This document shows positions 1-5,677 of a DNA stretch of 5,677 nt, in pieces. The stretch is taken from NCBI GenBank assembly GCA_958422845.1, contig CATZPU010000088.1, forward strand, positions 1 to 5,677, in the 5' to 3' direction. Below the pieces are notes generated by a model. The model saw nothing but the letters and a program-made list of their open reading frames with translations. It made no database searches and had not been told where the DNA came from. Position 1 is the stretch's first letter, and each line of letters starts with the position of its first letter. The stretch comes from an uncultured Lachnospiraceae bacterium. Lineage in GTDB: Bacteria; Bacillota; Clostridia; Lachnospirales; Lachnospiraceae. The translations under genes were made by a program, and so were the position numbers.

Positions 1-1116
1 TTCATAAACCGGCTTTGCTTTTTCGAGTTTGGACGTCGTCGGGAACTCTGTCGTTACCTCTCCGTCGATCTCGTAGCCTACGCATACCGGAATCTCCTCA
101 AGATAGCCGAGTACGTCAAGTACCGTAAATGCAACATCTGTCGTGCCCTGCAGTCTGCATCCGTACTTGGAAGCAACGCAGTCGAACCATCCCATTCTTC
201 TCGGACGTCCTGTCGTAGCGCCGAACTCGCCGCCGTCACCGCCGCGCTTGCGAAGCTCGTCTGCCTCTTCGCCGAAGATCTCACTGACAAATGCGCCTGC
301 GCCTACTGCGCTGGAGTAAGCCTTGCACACGGTAATGATCTTCTTGATCTCATACGGCGGGATACCTGCGCCTACTGCGCCGTAGCCTGCCAGCGTCGAA
401 GAAGATGTAACCATCGGGTAGATTCCGTGATCCGGATCTTTCAGAGAACCAAGCTGTCCCTCAAGAAGAATGTTCTTTCCTTCTTTCAGCGCCTGATATA
501 AGAACGCGGATGTATCACATACGAACGGCTTCACCATATCACGATAGGTGTGAAGCTCCTCCAGAAGTCCTTCCGGAGTCAGCACTGGCTTGTGATACAG
601 ATGCTCAAGGATCGGATTCTTCAGATCACAGATCCTCTGTACCTTTTCCTTAAGCAGCTCTTCATCAAACAGCTCGCTTACCTGAAAACCGATCTTTGAA
701 AACTTATCTGAATAAAACGGCGCAATACCGGACTTTGTGGAACCGAAAGATTTGCCGCCAAGCCGTTCTTCCTCATACTGGTCGAACAAAATGTGGTATG
801 ACATCACGATCTGCGCGCGGTCTGATACGAGTATCTTCGGCATCGGAACGTCTCTGTCCACGATGCTCTTTACCTCATTAAACAGCACCGGAATATTCAG
901 CGCCACGCCATTTCCGATAATACTCGTCGTGTGATCGTAAAATACACCTGACGGAAGTGTGTGAAGCGCAAACTTTCCGTAATTGTTTACGATCGTATGT
1001 CCTGCGTTTGCTCCGCCCTGAAAACGAACGATAATATCCGCTTTCTCGGCAAGCATATCTGTGATCTTACCTTTTCCTTCGTCTCCCCAGTTAGCCCCTA
1101 CTACTGCCTGTACCAT
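1..1116 (-). CDS. purA: Adenylosuccinate synthase, N-terminal 372 residues (3' end cut by window edge)
   Basis: Catalyses IMP + L-aspartate + GTP to adenylosuccinate + GDP + Pi, the first committed step to AMP, in the cytoplasm as a dimer. The frame is open from the ATG at 1116 to base 1; the family is usually about 430 residues, so roughly 55 C-terminal residues are outside. Visible motifs: WGDEGKGK (10-17, with catalytic Asp12), GGANAGHT (34-41, catalytic His40), SIIGNG (65-70), GSTKSGIAPFYSDK (125-138), DPDHGIYPMVTSS (227-239), EFGATTGRPRR (297-307) and LDVL (333-336). Retained Asp12 argues against the phage PurZ relative, in which this Asp is replaced. Compared with E. coli, several ligand contacts differ (Arg143 to Lys141, Gln224 to Leu222, Lys331 to Val332); from memory this variant is usual in Lachnospiraceae. 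The start is fixed by AGGAGG at 1124-1129, 7 bases upstream. It lies 105 bases downstream of purB and has its own promoter. Confidence 0.97.
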   Translation of the reverse strand, partial: MVQAVVGANWGDEGKGKITDMLAEKADIIVRFQGGANAGHTIVNNYGKFALHTLPSGVFYDHTTSIIGNGVALNIPVLFNEVKSIVDRDVPMPKILVSDRAQIVMSYHILFDQYEEERLGGKSFGSTKSGIAPFYSDKFSKIGFQVSELFDEELLKEKVQRICDLKNPILEHLYHKPVLTPEGLLEELHTYRDMVKPFVCDTSAFLYQALKEGKNILLEGQLGSLKDPDHGIYPMVTSSSTLAGYGAVGAGIPPYEIKKIITVCKAYSSAVGAGAFVSEIFGEEADELRKRGGDGGEFGATTGRPRRMGWFDCVASKYGCRLQGTTDVAFTVLDVLGYLEEIPVCVGYEIDGEVTTEFPTTSKLEKAKPVYE

Positions 1117-1149
1117 AATATTTCCTCCTGAATGAATCAGTCTTATGCT

Positions 1150-1175
1150 CTGCGGTCTCTCATTTTTCACCGCAA
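1150..1175 (-). promoter_or_regulatory. Stem-loop at the predicted 5' end of the purA mRNA
   Basis: On the minus strand TGCGGT (1169-1174) pairs with ACCGCA (1151-1156), a 6-base-pair stem with a 12-base purine-rich loop, extendable by one U-G pair (1175 with 1150). It starts within a base or two of the predicted transcription start. It is not followed by a U-run, so it is not an intrinsic terminator. It sits about 20 bases ahead of the AGGAGG site and does not sequester it. A stabilising 5' stem-loop is the simplest reading; a protein-binding leader element is another. Confidence 0.4.
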
Positions 1176-1181
1176 CGTATA

Positions 1182-1191
1182 TAGTATACTA
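1182..1191. repeat. 10-base perfect palindrome over the purA -10 box
   Basis: TAGTATACTA reads identically on both strands and covers the whole predicted -10 hexamer of purA. A palindrome in this position could be an operator for a dimeric repressor, but the sequence is AT-rich and such a palindrome can arise by chance around TATACT. I recognise no known regulator site. Confidence 0.35.
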
Positions 1192-1211
1192 CAAAACCTT
1201 CTATAAGTAAA
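1183..1211 (-). promoter_or_regulatory. Predicted sigma-A promoter of purA
   Basis: Reading the minus strand, a -35 element TTTACT (1206-1211, 4 of 6 to TTGACA) is followed after exactly 17 bases by a -10 element TATACT (1183-1188, 5 of 6 to TATAAT). Transcription would start near 1176, giving a purA leader of about 60 bases. No PurR-type box and no purine riboswitch is apparent in this gap. The promoter implies that purA can be expressed independently of purB, although no terminator separates them. Based on sequence match only. Confidence 0.6.
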
Positions 1212-1221
1212 ACAAATCTTT

Positions 1222-2655
1222 TTATACGTTGATCTCCGCTGTCACGCCGAGCAGCTCTTTATTCGCTTCGAGAACCGGCGATACGACATTTTTAACGAAC
1301 GCTTCTACCTGCTCCTTTGAGCGTCCCGTATAGCGCGCCGGATCCATGGATTTTTTCAGATCCTCAAGCGACATATTAAAGGACGGATCTGCTGCGATCA
1401 GCTCAAGAAGATTATTTTCCTTTCCTTCTTCTTTTACATTTCGGCCTGCTTCCATAGACAGCGTACGAATCTTTTCATGCAGCTCCTGACGGTCGCCTCC
1501 TGCTTTTACGGCGTCCATCATGATATTCTCTGTCGCCATGAACGGAAGCTCTGACATCAGACGCTTCTCGATCACCTTCGGATATACTTTCAGTCCGTCC
1601 GTGACGTTCAGGCACAGATCGAGAATACCGTCAACTGCCAGAAAACCTTCCGGAACTGACAGACGCTTGTTTGCGGAATCGTCAAGCGTGCGCTCGAACC
1701 ACTGGCAGGAAGAGGTGATCGCCGGATTCAGCGCGTCGCACAGCACGTATCTCGCCAGAGAAGCAATACGCTCGCTGCGCATCGGATTTCTCTTATATGC
1801 CATTGCCGAGGAACCGATCTGCGTCTTTTCAAACGGCTCTTCGATCTCCTTTAAGTGCTGCAGCAGACGAATATCGTTTGACATCTTATGCGCGCTTGCA
1901 GCAATGCCTGCGAGCACATTTAAGACTCTCGTATCGAGCTTGCGCGAATATGTCTGTCCCGATACCGGAACGCACGACTCAAAACCCATCTTCTTGGCGA
2001 TCATCGGATCGATGCGGTCGATCTTCTCCTGATCTCCGTCAAACAGCTCCAAAAAGCTTGCCTGTGTACCCGTCGTTCCCTTGGAACCAAGCAGCTTCAT
2101 CGTCGAGAGCACGTACTCAAGATCCTCAAGATCCATGAGGAATTCCTGCGTCCAAAGCGTCGCTCTTTTTCCTACTGTTGTCGGCTGTGCCGGCTGAAAA
2201 TGCGTAAACGCAAGCGTCGGCAGATCTTTGTATTTCTCTGCAAAATCAGAAAGCTGCGCAATGACATTTACGAGCTTCTTTTTCACAAGGCGCAGCGCCT
2301 CCGTCATCACGATCACATCCGTATTATCTCCTACGTAACAGGACGTCGCTCCGAGATGGATGATCGGCTTTGCCTTCGGGCACTGTACGCCGTACGCATA
2401 AACGTGCGACATGACATCGTGGCGCACGACCTTCTCGCGCTCCTTCGCTACATCGTAATTGATGTCATCCTGAAACGCTTTCAGCTCGTCGATCTGCTCC
2501 TGCGTAATGTCGAGTCCCAGTTCCTTCTCCGTCTCGGCAAGCGCGATCCAAAGCTTTCTCCATGTGCGGAATTTCATATCCGGTGAAAAAATATACTGCA
2601 TCTCTTTACTTGCATAACGCTCTGAAAGCGGACTTACATATCTGTCTGTGCTCAT
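1222..2655 (-). CDS. purB: Adenylosuccinate lyase
   Basis: Cleaves adenylosuccinate to AMP + fumarate and, in de novo purine synthesis, SAICAR to AICAR + fumarate; a cytoplasmic homotetramer of the fumarase/aspartase superfamily. The 477-residue product is full length for the longer, human ADSL-like subtype (bacterial short forms are about 430). Visible: RHDVMSHV (78-85) with the substrate-site His, LGATSCYVGDN (101-111), THFQPAQPTT (151-160) with the probable general-acid His152, and the superfamily signature GSSAMAYKRNPM (281-292) with the catalytic serine loop. Within that signature the common Pro is Ala286, a position the superfamily pattern allows to vary. The C-terminal helical part (about 360-477) is complete. 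The ATG at 2655 is supported by AAGGAG at 2662-2667, 6 bases upstream. It precedes purA, the preceding enzyme of the AMP branch, and follows the unrelated DUF block after 125 bases. Confidence 0.97.
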   Translation of the reverse strand: MSTDRYVSPLSERYASKEMQYIFSPDMKFRTWRKLWIALAETEKELGLDITQEQIDELKAFQDDINYDVAKEREKVVRHDVMSHVYAYGVQCPKAKPIIHLGATSCYVGDNTDVIVMTEALRLVKKKLVNVIAQLSDFAEKYKDLPTLAFTHFQPAQPTTVGKRATLWTQEFLMDLEDLEYVLSTMKLLGSKGTTGTQASFLELFDGDQEKIDRIDPMIAKKMGFESCVPVSGQTYSRKLDTRVLNVLAGIAASAHKMSNDIRLLQHLKEIEEPFEKTQIGSSAMAYKRNPMRSERIASLARYVLCDALNPAITSSCQWFERTLDDSANKRLSVPEGFLAVDGILDLCLNVTDGLKVYPKVIEKRLMSELPFMATENIMMDAVKAGGDRQELHEKIRTLSMEAGRNVKEEGKENNLLELIAADPSFNMSLEDLKKSMDPARYTGRSKEQVEAFVKNVVSPVLEANKELLGVTAEINV

Positions 2656-2739
2656 ATGAATCTCCTTTTCTGTCTGTCTTTTTCCCTTACTTTCTGATCT
2701 GTAGCTATTTCATACTTCTATAACTTTTCAGTCACCCTG

Positions 2740-2768
2740 ATTTTACCCTATCTTGCCAAATAACGCAA
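2740..2768 (-). promoter_or_regulatory. Weak candidate promoter for purB
   Basis: In the 125-base gap before purB, TTGCGT (2763-2768, only the TTG matches) and TAAAAT (2740-2745, 5 of 6) are 17 bases apart on the minus strand. A second possibility is GTGACT further downstream, with TGAAAT 17 bases on. Neither is strong. The rest of the leader is purine-rich on the transcribed-sense strand up to the AAGGAG site. No riboswitch or terminator fold could be recognised. Confidence 0.3.
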
Positions 2769-2780
2769 TAGCATCTGCAC

Positions 2781-3575
2781 TCATATCTTCGTACTCCTGC
2801 AATACTGCTCCTTCAGTTCCCTTACAAGCGCCTTATTGCTGCCCTCAAGCTCACGGTCAAGCTCCTCCCGAAGCTCCCTGCGGCTTAGTACCTTTGCATT
2901 GTACTCCTGTATCTTCTGCACCAGATACGTATCTGCACGCAGACTGCCAAGCTTTTTCTGGTACTCCTCTTCTGATAAAAAGAGCGGAAGCGCGCTCACA
3001 TACTTTCGGAACGTCTCCTTTGTTTTCATCAGGCTGTAGGATTCCCAGTAACACTGCGCCGCCTGCTCAAACTGAAACAGTCCGGCGTAAGCGCAGCCCA
3101 GATTATTCCATACGGCGGCATAAAACTGTGTGCCGAGCTTACCCGGATTCCTCCGCGCAAGTATCTGCCGGTACTCCCATATCGCACGCGCGTACATCTG
3201 CTCCTTCACGAGATAATCCCCCCGAAGTTTCTGCTTCATATCCTCCGACTGCACCTCAAGCTTCGCAAGGCGCTCCTGATATTCCCGCATCTCCTGCTGC
3301 GAAAGATAGCCCGCTTCCCGAAAGATCGGCATGATAAAAAATACTGCGCCGTCGTTTTTTTCAAGCTGCGCATAGAGCTGACGATACAGTCTGGTAAGTC
3401 CAAGCTCATCGCGTATCCAGTCGCACAGCCCTTCATTCATGATCGTATCGTCAATCAGACAGATATTGTGATAAAGATAGAAGCAAAGCTCCTCCAGAGA
3501 ATAAATACCTGTCCGTATATTTTCTATATAGTAAGGCTTTTCCGCCTGCTTGCGCAGACACAGATCATAGCTCAT
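2781..3575 (-). CDS. TPR-like protein of unknown function, third gene of the DUF5717/DUF5716 block
   Basis: A 264-residue soluble protein with no signal peptide or membrane segment. Residues 14-60 form a compact module (YYIENIRTGIYSLEELCFYL then IDDTIMNEGLCDWI and ELGL) that I recall, without a name, as recurring in Lachnospiraceae hypothetical proteins. Residues 95-125 are charged helix. Residues 118-141 and 153-186 look like two TPR hairpins; the second is the clearer, with WNNLGCAYAGLFQFEQAA. Residues 218-258 are a highly charged, probably coiled-coil tail rich in Arg and Glu. TPR hairpins usually bind peptides or scaffold complexes, so an adaptor for its operon partners is plausible, but that is inference. 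The ATG at 3575 has AAGGAG at 3585-3590, 9 bases upstream. It lies 27 bases after the DUF5716-like gene and is the last gene before a 125-base gap. Confidence 0.85.
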   Translation of the reverse strand: MSYDLCLRKQAEKPYYIENIRTGIYSLEELCFYLYHNICLIDDTIMNEGLCDWIRDELGLTRLYRQLYAQLEKNDGAVFFIMPIFREAGYLSQQEMREYQERLAKLEVQSEDMKQKLRGDYLVKEQMYARAIWEYRQILARRNPGKLGTQFYAAVWNNLGCAYAGLFQFEQAAQCYWESYSLMKTKETFRKYVSALPLFLSEEEYQKKLGSLRADTYLVQKIQEYNAKVLSRRELREELDRELEGSNKALVRELKEQYCRSTKI

Positions 3576-3602
3576 AAAAATACTCTCCTTACTGTGTACA
3601 AA

Positions 3603-4877
3603 TCAAAACGTGACCGTTCTCTCCCATACAAGACCGGACGGCTTATAAAGCCCTCCAAACCCCATATCCTCCACCTCGATATGAAACTTTGTCGGTGATA
3701 AAAAATATACGTCAAGTCTCAGTCTTGTGGCACGGTTCGGTCTGGACGGAAGCCCCGGAAGCCGCATCATGTGAACGATGCTCTCCCCTGCCGCCATCGG
3801 CTGGGAAATCACGCGTATCTCCCGCTCGTTATTCAATGTAAATTCGCAGACATGGTGCGCCTCATACCAGTTGATTCCGGCGCTTACGAGCGGATAAAAC
3901 GTATCCTTTCCGCGGATGCGCATCTCCATGCCGAGGTTGCGCTCGATCATATCGCGGCCGCCAAAGAGCATATCGCGCACGACGATAAGCCCCGCGCGCT
4001 CCATCGCCGCATAACACGCCCCCTTGGAATAGAGATTTTTTCCCTGAAACGCATGTCTTTTGCAGCACAGATACTGGATCGAACGCTCCGCCCAGCTCTT
4101 ACTAAAGTAATCTCCCATCAGATAGCTCGTCGAGATCGTCCTGCGTTCAAATACCTTTTTCAAAAGCTCAAAAAACAGTCTGTCTTTTTCCTTCTTCCAA
4201 TCCTGCTCGCTGCGGCCTGCGCGTACCTCCTCGCCTACAGGCTGTCTTGCCACCTTTTCCACGCGCGCAATAGCCGGTTTTGTCGTGCGGTCGATATGGA
4301 GCACGTAGCCTGTGATCGCCTCATCCTCATACGTAAGGAGAGCCACATCCTGATACCAGAGTTCCTTTTTTTGATTGACCGCATAATAGTAAAAGGAGGA
4401 AAGATAATCCTGCAGATAGATCCTGCGGCGTTCTACGCCGGCTCTCTCAAGCGCTCCTGCAATAAGCGCCCCCAGCTCCTCCGTGAGACTGCGCACAGTC
4501 ACCATCACATGAAGCTCTGAATTGTGAACGAGAAGCTTTATCGTATCAAAACACGTTTTCAAGTATACGCAAAGCAGCTCTTCGCCTTCCATTTTCTGTC
4601 CGCCGTCTTCGATCGGCTCCGCGCGGCGCAGCTTCCCGAAAATATCGCTGATGCGGAACAGATCCGGTTCGTCCCCCTCCGACTGCGGCTCTCCTCTCCA
4701 GAAATGCCAGACTCCGGCAGAATCCCTGCGCAGCCCCATCGGAAACTGGAGTTCCTGCGCATCTTCCGGCGCGCCGACCGTCACCGGCTCCCGCACCGAC
4801 TGATGATAATAAGTGATCTGCGCGTACGCGTCATTTAACTCAACGCCCAGTATCAGTTCATTCGTTGCCTGTATCAT
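3603..4877 (-). CDS. DUF5716-like protein with actin/Hsp70-type (ASKHA) fold features
   Basis: Function unknown. The 424-residue protein is cytoplasmic by appearance. The N-terminal strand-turn LILGVELNDAYAQITYY (8-24) sits where Hsp70 has its phosphate-1 loop (GIDLGTT). Residues 123-168 (VMVTVRSLTEEL, then ALERAGVERRRIYLQDYLSS) follow the Hsp70 pattern of TVP, helix, AGL and INEP. Residues 175-194 (YQDVALLTYEDEAITGYVLH) replace the DLGGGT phosphate-2 loop. Residues 251-295 (YLMGDYF, then AFQGKNLYSKGACYAAM) resemble the adenosine motif and the following GAA helix. Key catalytic Asp and Gly-rich residues are missing, so ATP hydrolysis is doubtful. Residues 326-424 form a beta-rich C-terminal domain containing GLPSRPNRATRL (375-386) and EDMGFGG (403-409), characteristic in my memory of DUF5716. 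The start ATG at 4877 has AGGTGA at 4884-4889. It overlaps neither neighbour but is 14 bases from the upstream stop. Family assignment is from memory; the fold is my inference. Confidence 0.8.
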   Translation of the reverse strand: MIQATNELILGVELNDAYAQITYYHQSVREPVTVGAPEDAQELQFPMGLRRDSAGVWHFWRGEPQSEGDEPDLFRISDIFGKLRRAEPIEDGGQKMEGEELLCVYLKTCFDTIKLLVHNSELHVMVTVRSLTEELGALIAGALERAGVERRRIYLQDYLSSFYYYAVNQKKELWYQDVALLTYEDEAITGYVLHIDRTTKPAIARVEKVARQPVGEEVRAGRSEQDWKKEKDRLFFELLKKVFERRTISTSYLMGDYFSKSWAERSIQYLCCKRHAFQGKNLYSKGACYAAMERAGLIVVRDMLFGGRDMIERNLGMEMRIRGKDTFYPLVSAGINWYEAHHVCEFTLNNEREIRVISQPMAAGESIVHMMRLPGLPSRPNRATRLRLDVYFLSPTKFHIEVEDMGFGGLYKPSGLVWERTVTF

Positions 4878-4883
4878 AAATTT

Positions 4884-4889
4884 TCACCT
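4884..4889 (-). promoter_or_regulatory. Ribosome site of the DUF5716-like gene, placed directly after the upstream stop
   Basis: The 14 bases between the TAA at 4892-4894 and the ATG at 4877 contain AGGTGA, a six-base match to the 3' part of the full Shine-Dalgarno consensus GGAGGTGA. Termination and initiation signals are so close that ribosomes finishing the upstream gene can reinitiate here, which suggests translational coupling and fixed stoichiometry of the two products. Confidence 0.7.
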
Positions 4890-4891
4890 GC

Positions 4892-5677
4892 TTATACGAG
4901 TGTAAATACCTCGTTTGCTAAATATTCCATCGAAAGATATGCTTCCAGTTCTTCCCGAAGCGACGCTTCATCCTTTGCAGACTGCGCGTGTGAAATCGCA
5001 TTCAACATCCCATACCGTGAAGTCTGATCGTCCTTTGTACAAACGGCTTTCAGCACACGTTTGTCCGACCGGAGCACCTTTTCTTCCTGCTCCTCTTCCA
5101 GCGTACACTCCAGCTCCTCGCCTTCAAACAGCGTAAACTCCTTCACGAATATCCCTTCAAAGTAATCCTTTACATCTTCTTTCGTATAGGACTCTTCTCT
5201 GCCTCTGATCCTGTAATGGATCGAAACGCGGCTCTTCGGATCACATACATACTCCACGAATACGCGCCCCTCCATCTGGTACGGCCGCAGAAGCTCGGCA
5301 TCAAAGCGCTGCCAGAAGCTAAACCGCATTCCTTTTGCCGAAAACTCCTCCAGAAGCTTTGCAGCTCTTGCCCTGCGCTCTACAGAAAGCTCCACTGCCT
5401 TTGCATAATACTGCAAAAGCGCCAGACGGCATACCTCCTCCTGCTCTGCGATCCTTCCACGCTCCTCAAGATACGTGTATTCGCGTTCCATGTACGCAAA
5501 CACGCAGTCCGCGACCGGAACGCCCTTTACAAAGTATTCATAAGCCTTCAGATTTACGTAAGCGCGGCAGAGCTTTCTCCGTCCCATCTTGTGAAGGTAC
5601 GATTCAAAGATCCGCTCGCTTCCCTGCGTGCCGCTGCGCGTAAACAGAAGCATCGTCATGATCTTCTCTTCAAGCAG
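4892..5677 (-). CDS. DUF5717-like protein, C-terminal 261 residues (5' end outside window)
   Basis: Function unknown. The frame stays open to the right edge; six codons (LLEEKI) precede the first ATG at 5659, and the protein reads as the interior of a longer helical domain there, so 5659 is probably not the start. DUF5717 proteins, as I recall, are very large (around 1,000 residues or more). In the fragment, residues 1-117 are helical with repeat-like character (YLHKMGRRKLCRAYVNLKAY, then EEVCRLALLQYYAKA). Residues 118-200 are probably beta-strands: RPYQMEGRVFVEYV (131-144), VSIHYRI (151-157), GIFVKEFTLFEGEELE (175-190). Residues 221-261 are a helical tail (RYGMLNAIS, then EAYLSMEYLANEVFTLV) of the type ending DUF5717 proteins. 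No signal peptide or membrane segment is visible in this part. It ends 14 bases before the DUF5716-like gene, its presumed operon partner. Family name is recalled, not searched. Confidence 0.75.
   Translation of the reverse strand: MLEEKIMTMLLFTRSGTQGSERIFESYLHKMGRRKLCRAYVNLKAYEYFVKGVPVADCVFAYMEREYTYLEERGRIAEQEEVCRLALLQYYAKAVELSVERRARAAKLLEEFSAKGMRFSFWQRFDAELLRPYQMEGRVFVEYVCDPKSRVSIHYRIRGREESYTKEDVKDYFEGIFVKEFTLFEGEELECTLEEEQEEKVLRSDKRVLKAVCTKDDQTSRYGMLNAISHAQSAKDEASLREELEAYLSMEYLANEVFTLV

Noticed and set aside
78..290. Minus-strand open frame of 70 codons
   Set aside because: Lies within purA in another frame of the same strand; purA is intact through this region.
296..380. Exact 16-base direct repeat CCTGCGCCTACTGCGC at 296-311 and 365-380
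   Set aside because: Both copies lie in purA and encode the recurring AVGAG residues of two separate glycine-rich stretches, so this is coding similarity, not a mobile or regulatory repeat.
1..1116. PurZ (phage 2-aminoadenylosuccinate synthetase) instead of PurA
   Set aside because: The catalytic Asp in WGDEGKGK is present, and the gene adjoins a full purB in a bacterial housekeeping context.
1520..2032. Plus-strand open frame of 170 codons
   Set aside because: Opposite purB, whose identity is certain; the translation is Ser/Arg-rich without recognisable domains.
2748..2771. Imperfect inverted repeat (CTATTGC with GCAAGATAG) downstream of the TPR-like gene, considered as a terminator
   Set aside because: Only about seven pairs with a two-base bulge, low GC, and no following U-run, so it does not qualify as an intrinsic terminator.
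2753..3334. Plus-strand open frame of 193 codons
   Set aside because: Mostly antisense to the TPR-like gene; Pro/Ser/Ala-rich low-information translation typical of a shadow frame.
3771..4520. Plus-strand open frame of 249 codons
   Set aside because: It lies wholly opposite the DUF5716-like gene, shows no family motif, and reads as the antisense of a real coding region. No ribosome site was recognised before its ATG.

Overview
The window holds five genes, all transcribed from the minus strand, so gene order runs from high to low coordinates. Two are recognisable purine genes, purB and the first 372 codons of purA. Three belong to a poorly characterised block: the C-terminal end of a DUF5717-like protein, a complete DUF5716-like protein and a small TPR-type protein. 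Gene content, moderate GC, strong AGGAGG-type ribosome sites and the particular PurA and PurB subtypes all suggest a gut-type Clostridia genome, most likely Lachnospiraceae. This is an inference from family resemblance; no database was consulted. No rRNA, tRNA, mobile element or CRISPR array is visible.

Layout in transcription order. A protein fragment of 261 codons enters from the right edge and stops at 4892. After 14 bases, which carry the next ribosome site, comes a 424-residue protein (4877 to 3603) built like an actin/Hsp70-fold (ASKHA) protein but with a degenerate nucleotide site. After 27 bases comes a 264-residue protein with a conserved-looking N-terminal module, two TPR-like helical hairpins and a coiled-coil tail (3575 to 2781). 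This tight spacing marks one operon. A 125-base gap without a convincing terminator follows, then purB (2655 to 1222). A 105-base gap then contains a good sigma-A promoter, a 10-base perfect palindrome over its -10 box and a stem-loop at the predicted 5' end of the transcript. purA starts at 1116 and runs off the left edge.

Function. PurA (IMP + aspartate + GTP to adenylosuccinate) and PurB (adenylosuccinate to AMP + fumarate; also SAICAR to AICAR + fumarate) are the two consecutive enzymes of the AMP branch. The upstream block has no assigned function. An actin/Hsp70-fold protein lacking canonical catalytic motifs, next to a large DUF5717 protein and a TPR adaptor, looks like a multi-protein assembly or chaperone-like system. 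It is the most interesting part of the window. A second point of interest is PurA, which differs from the E. coli enzyme at several residues that contact IMP and guanine.
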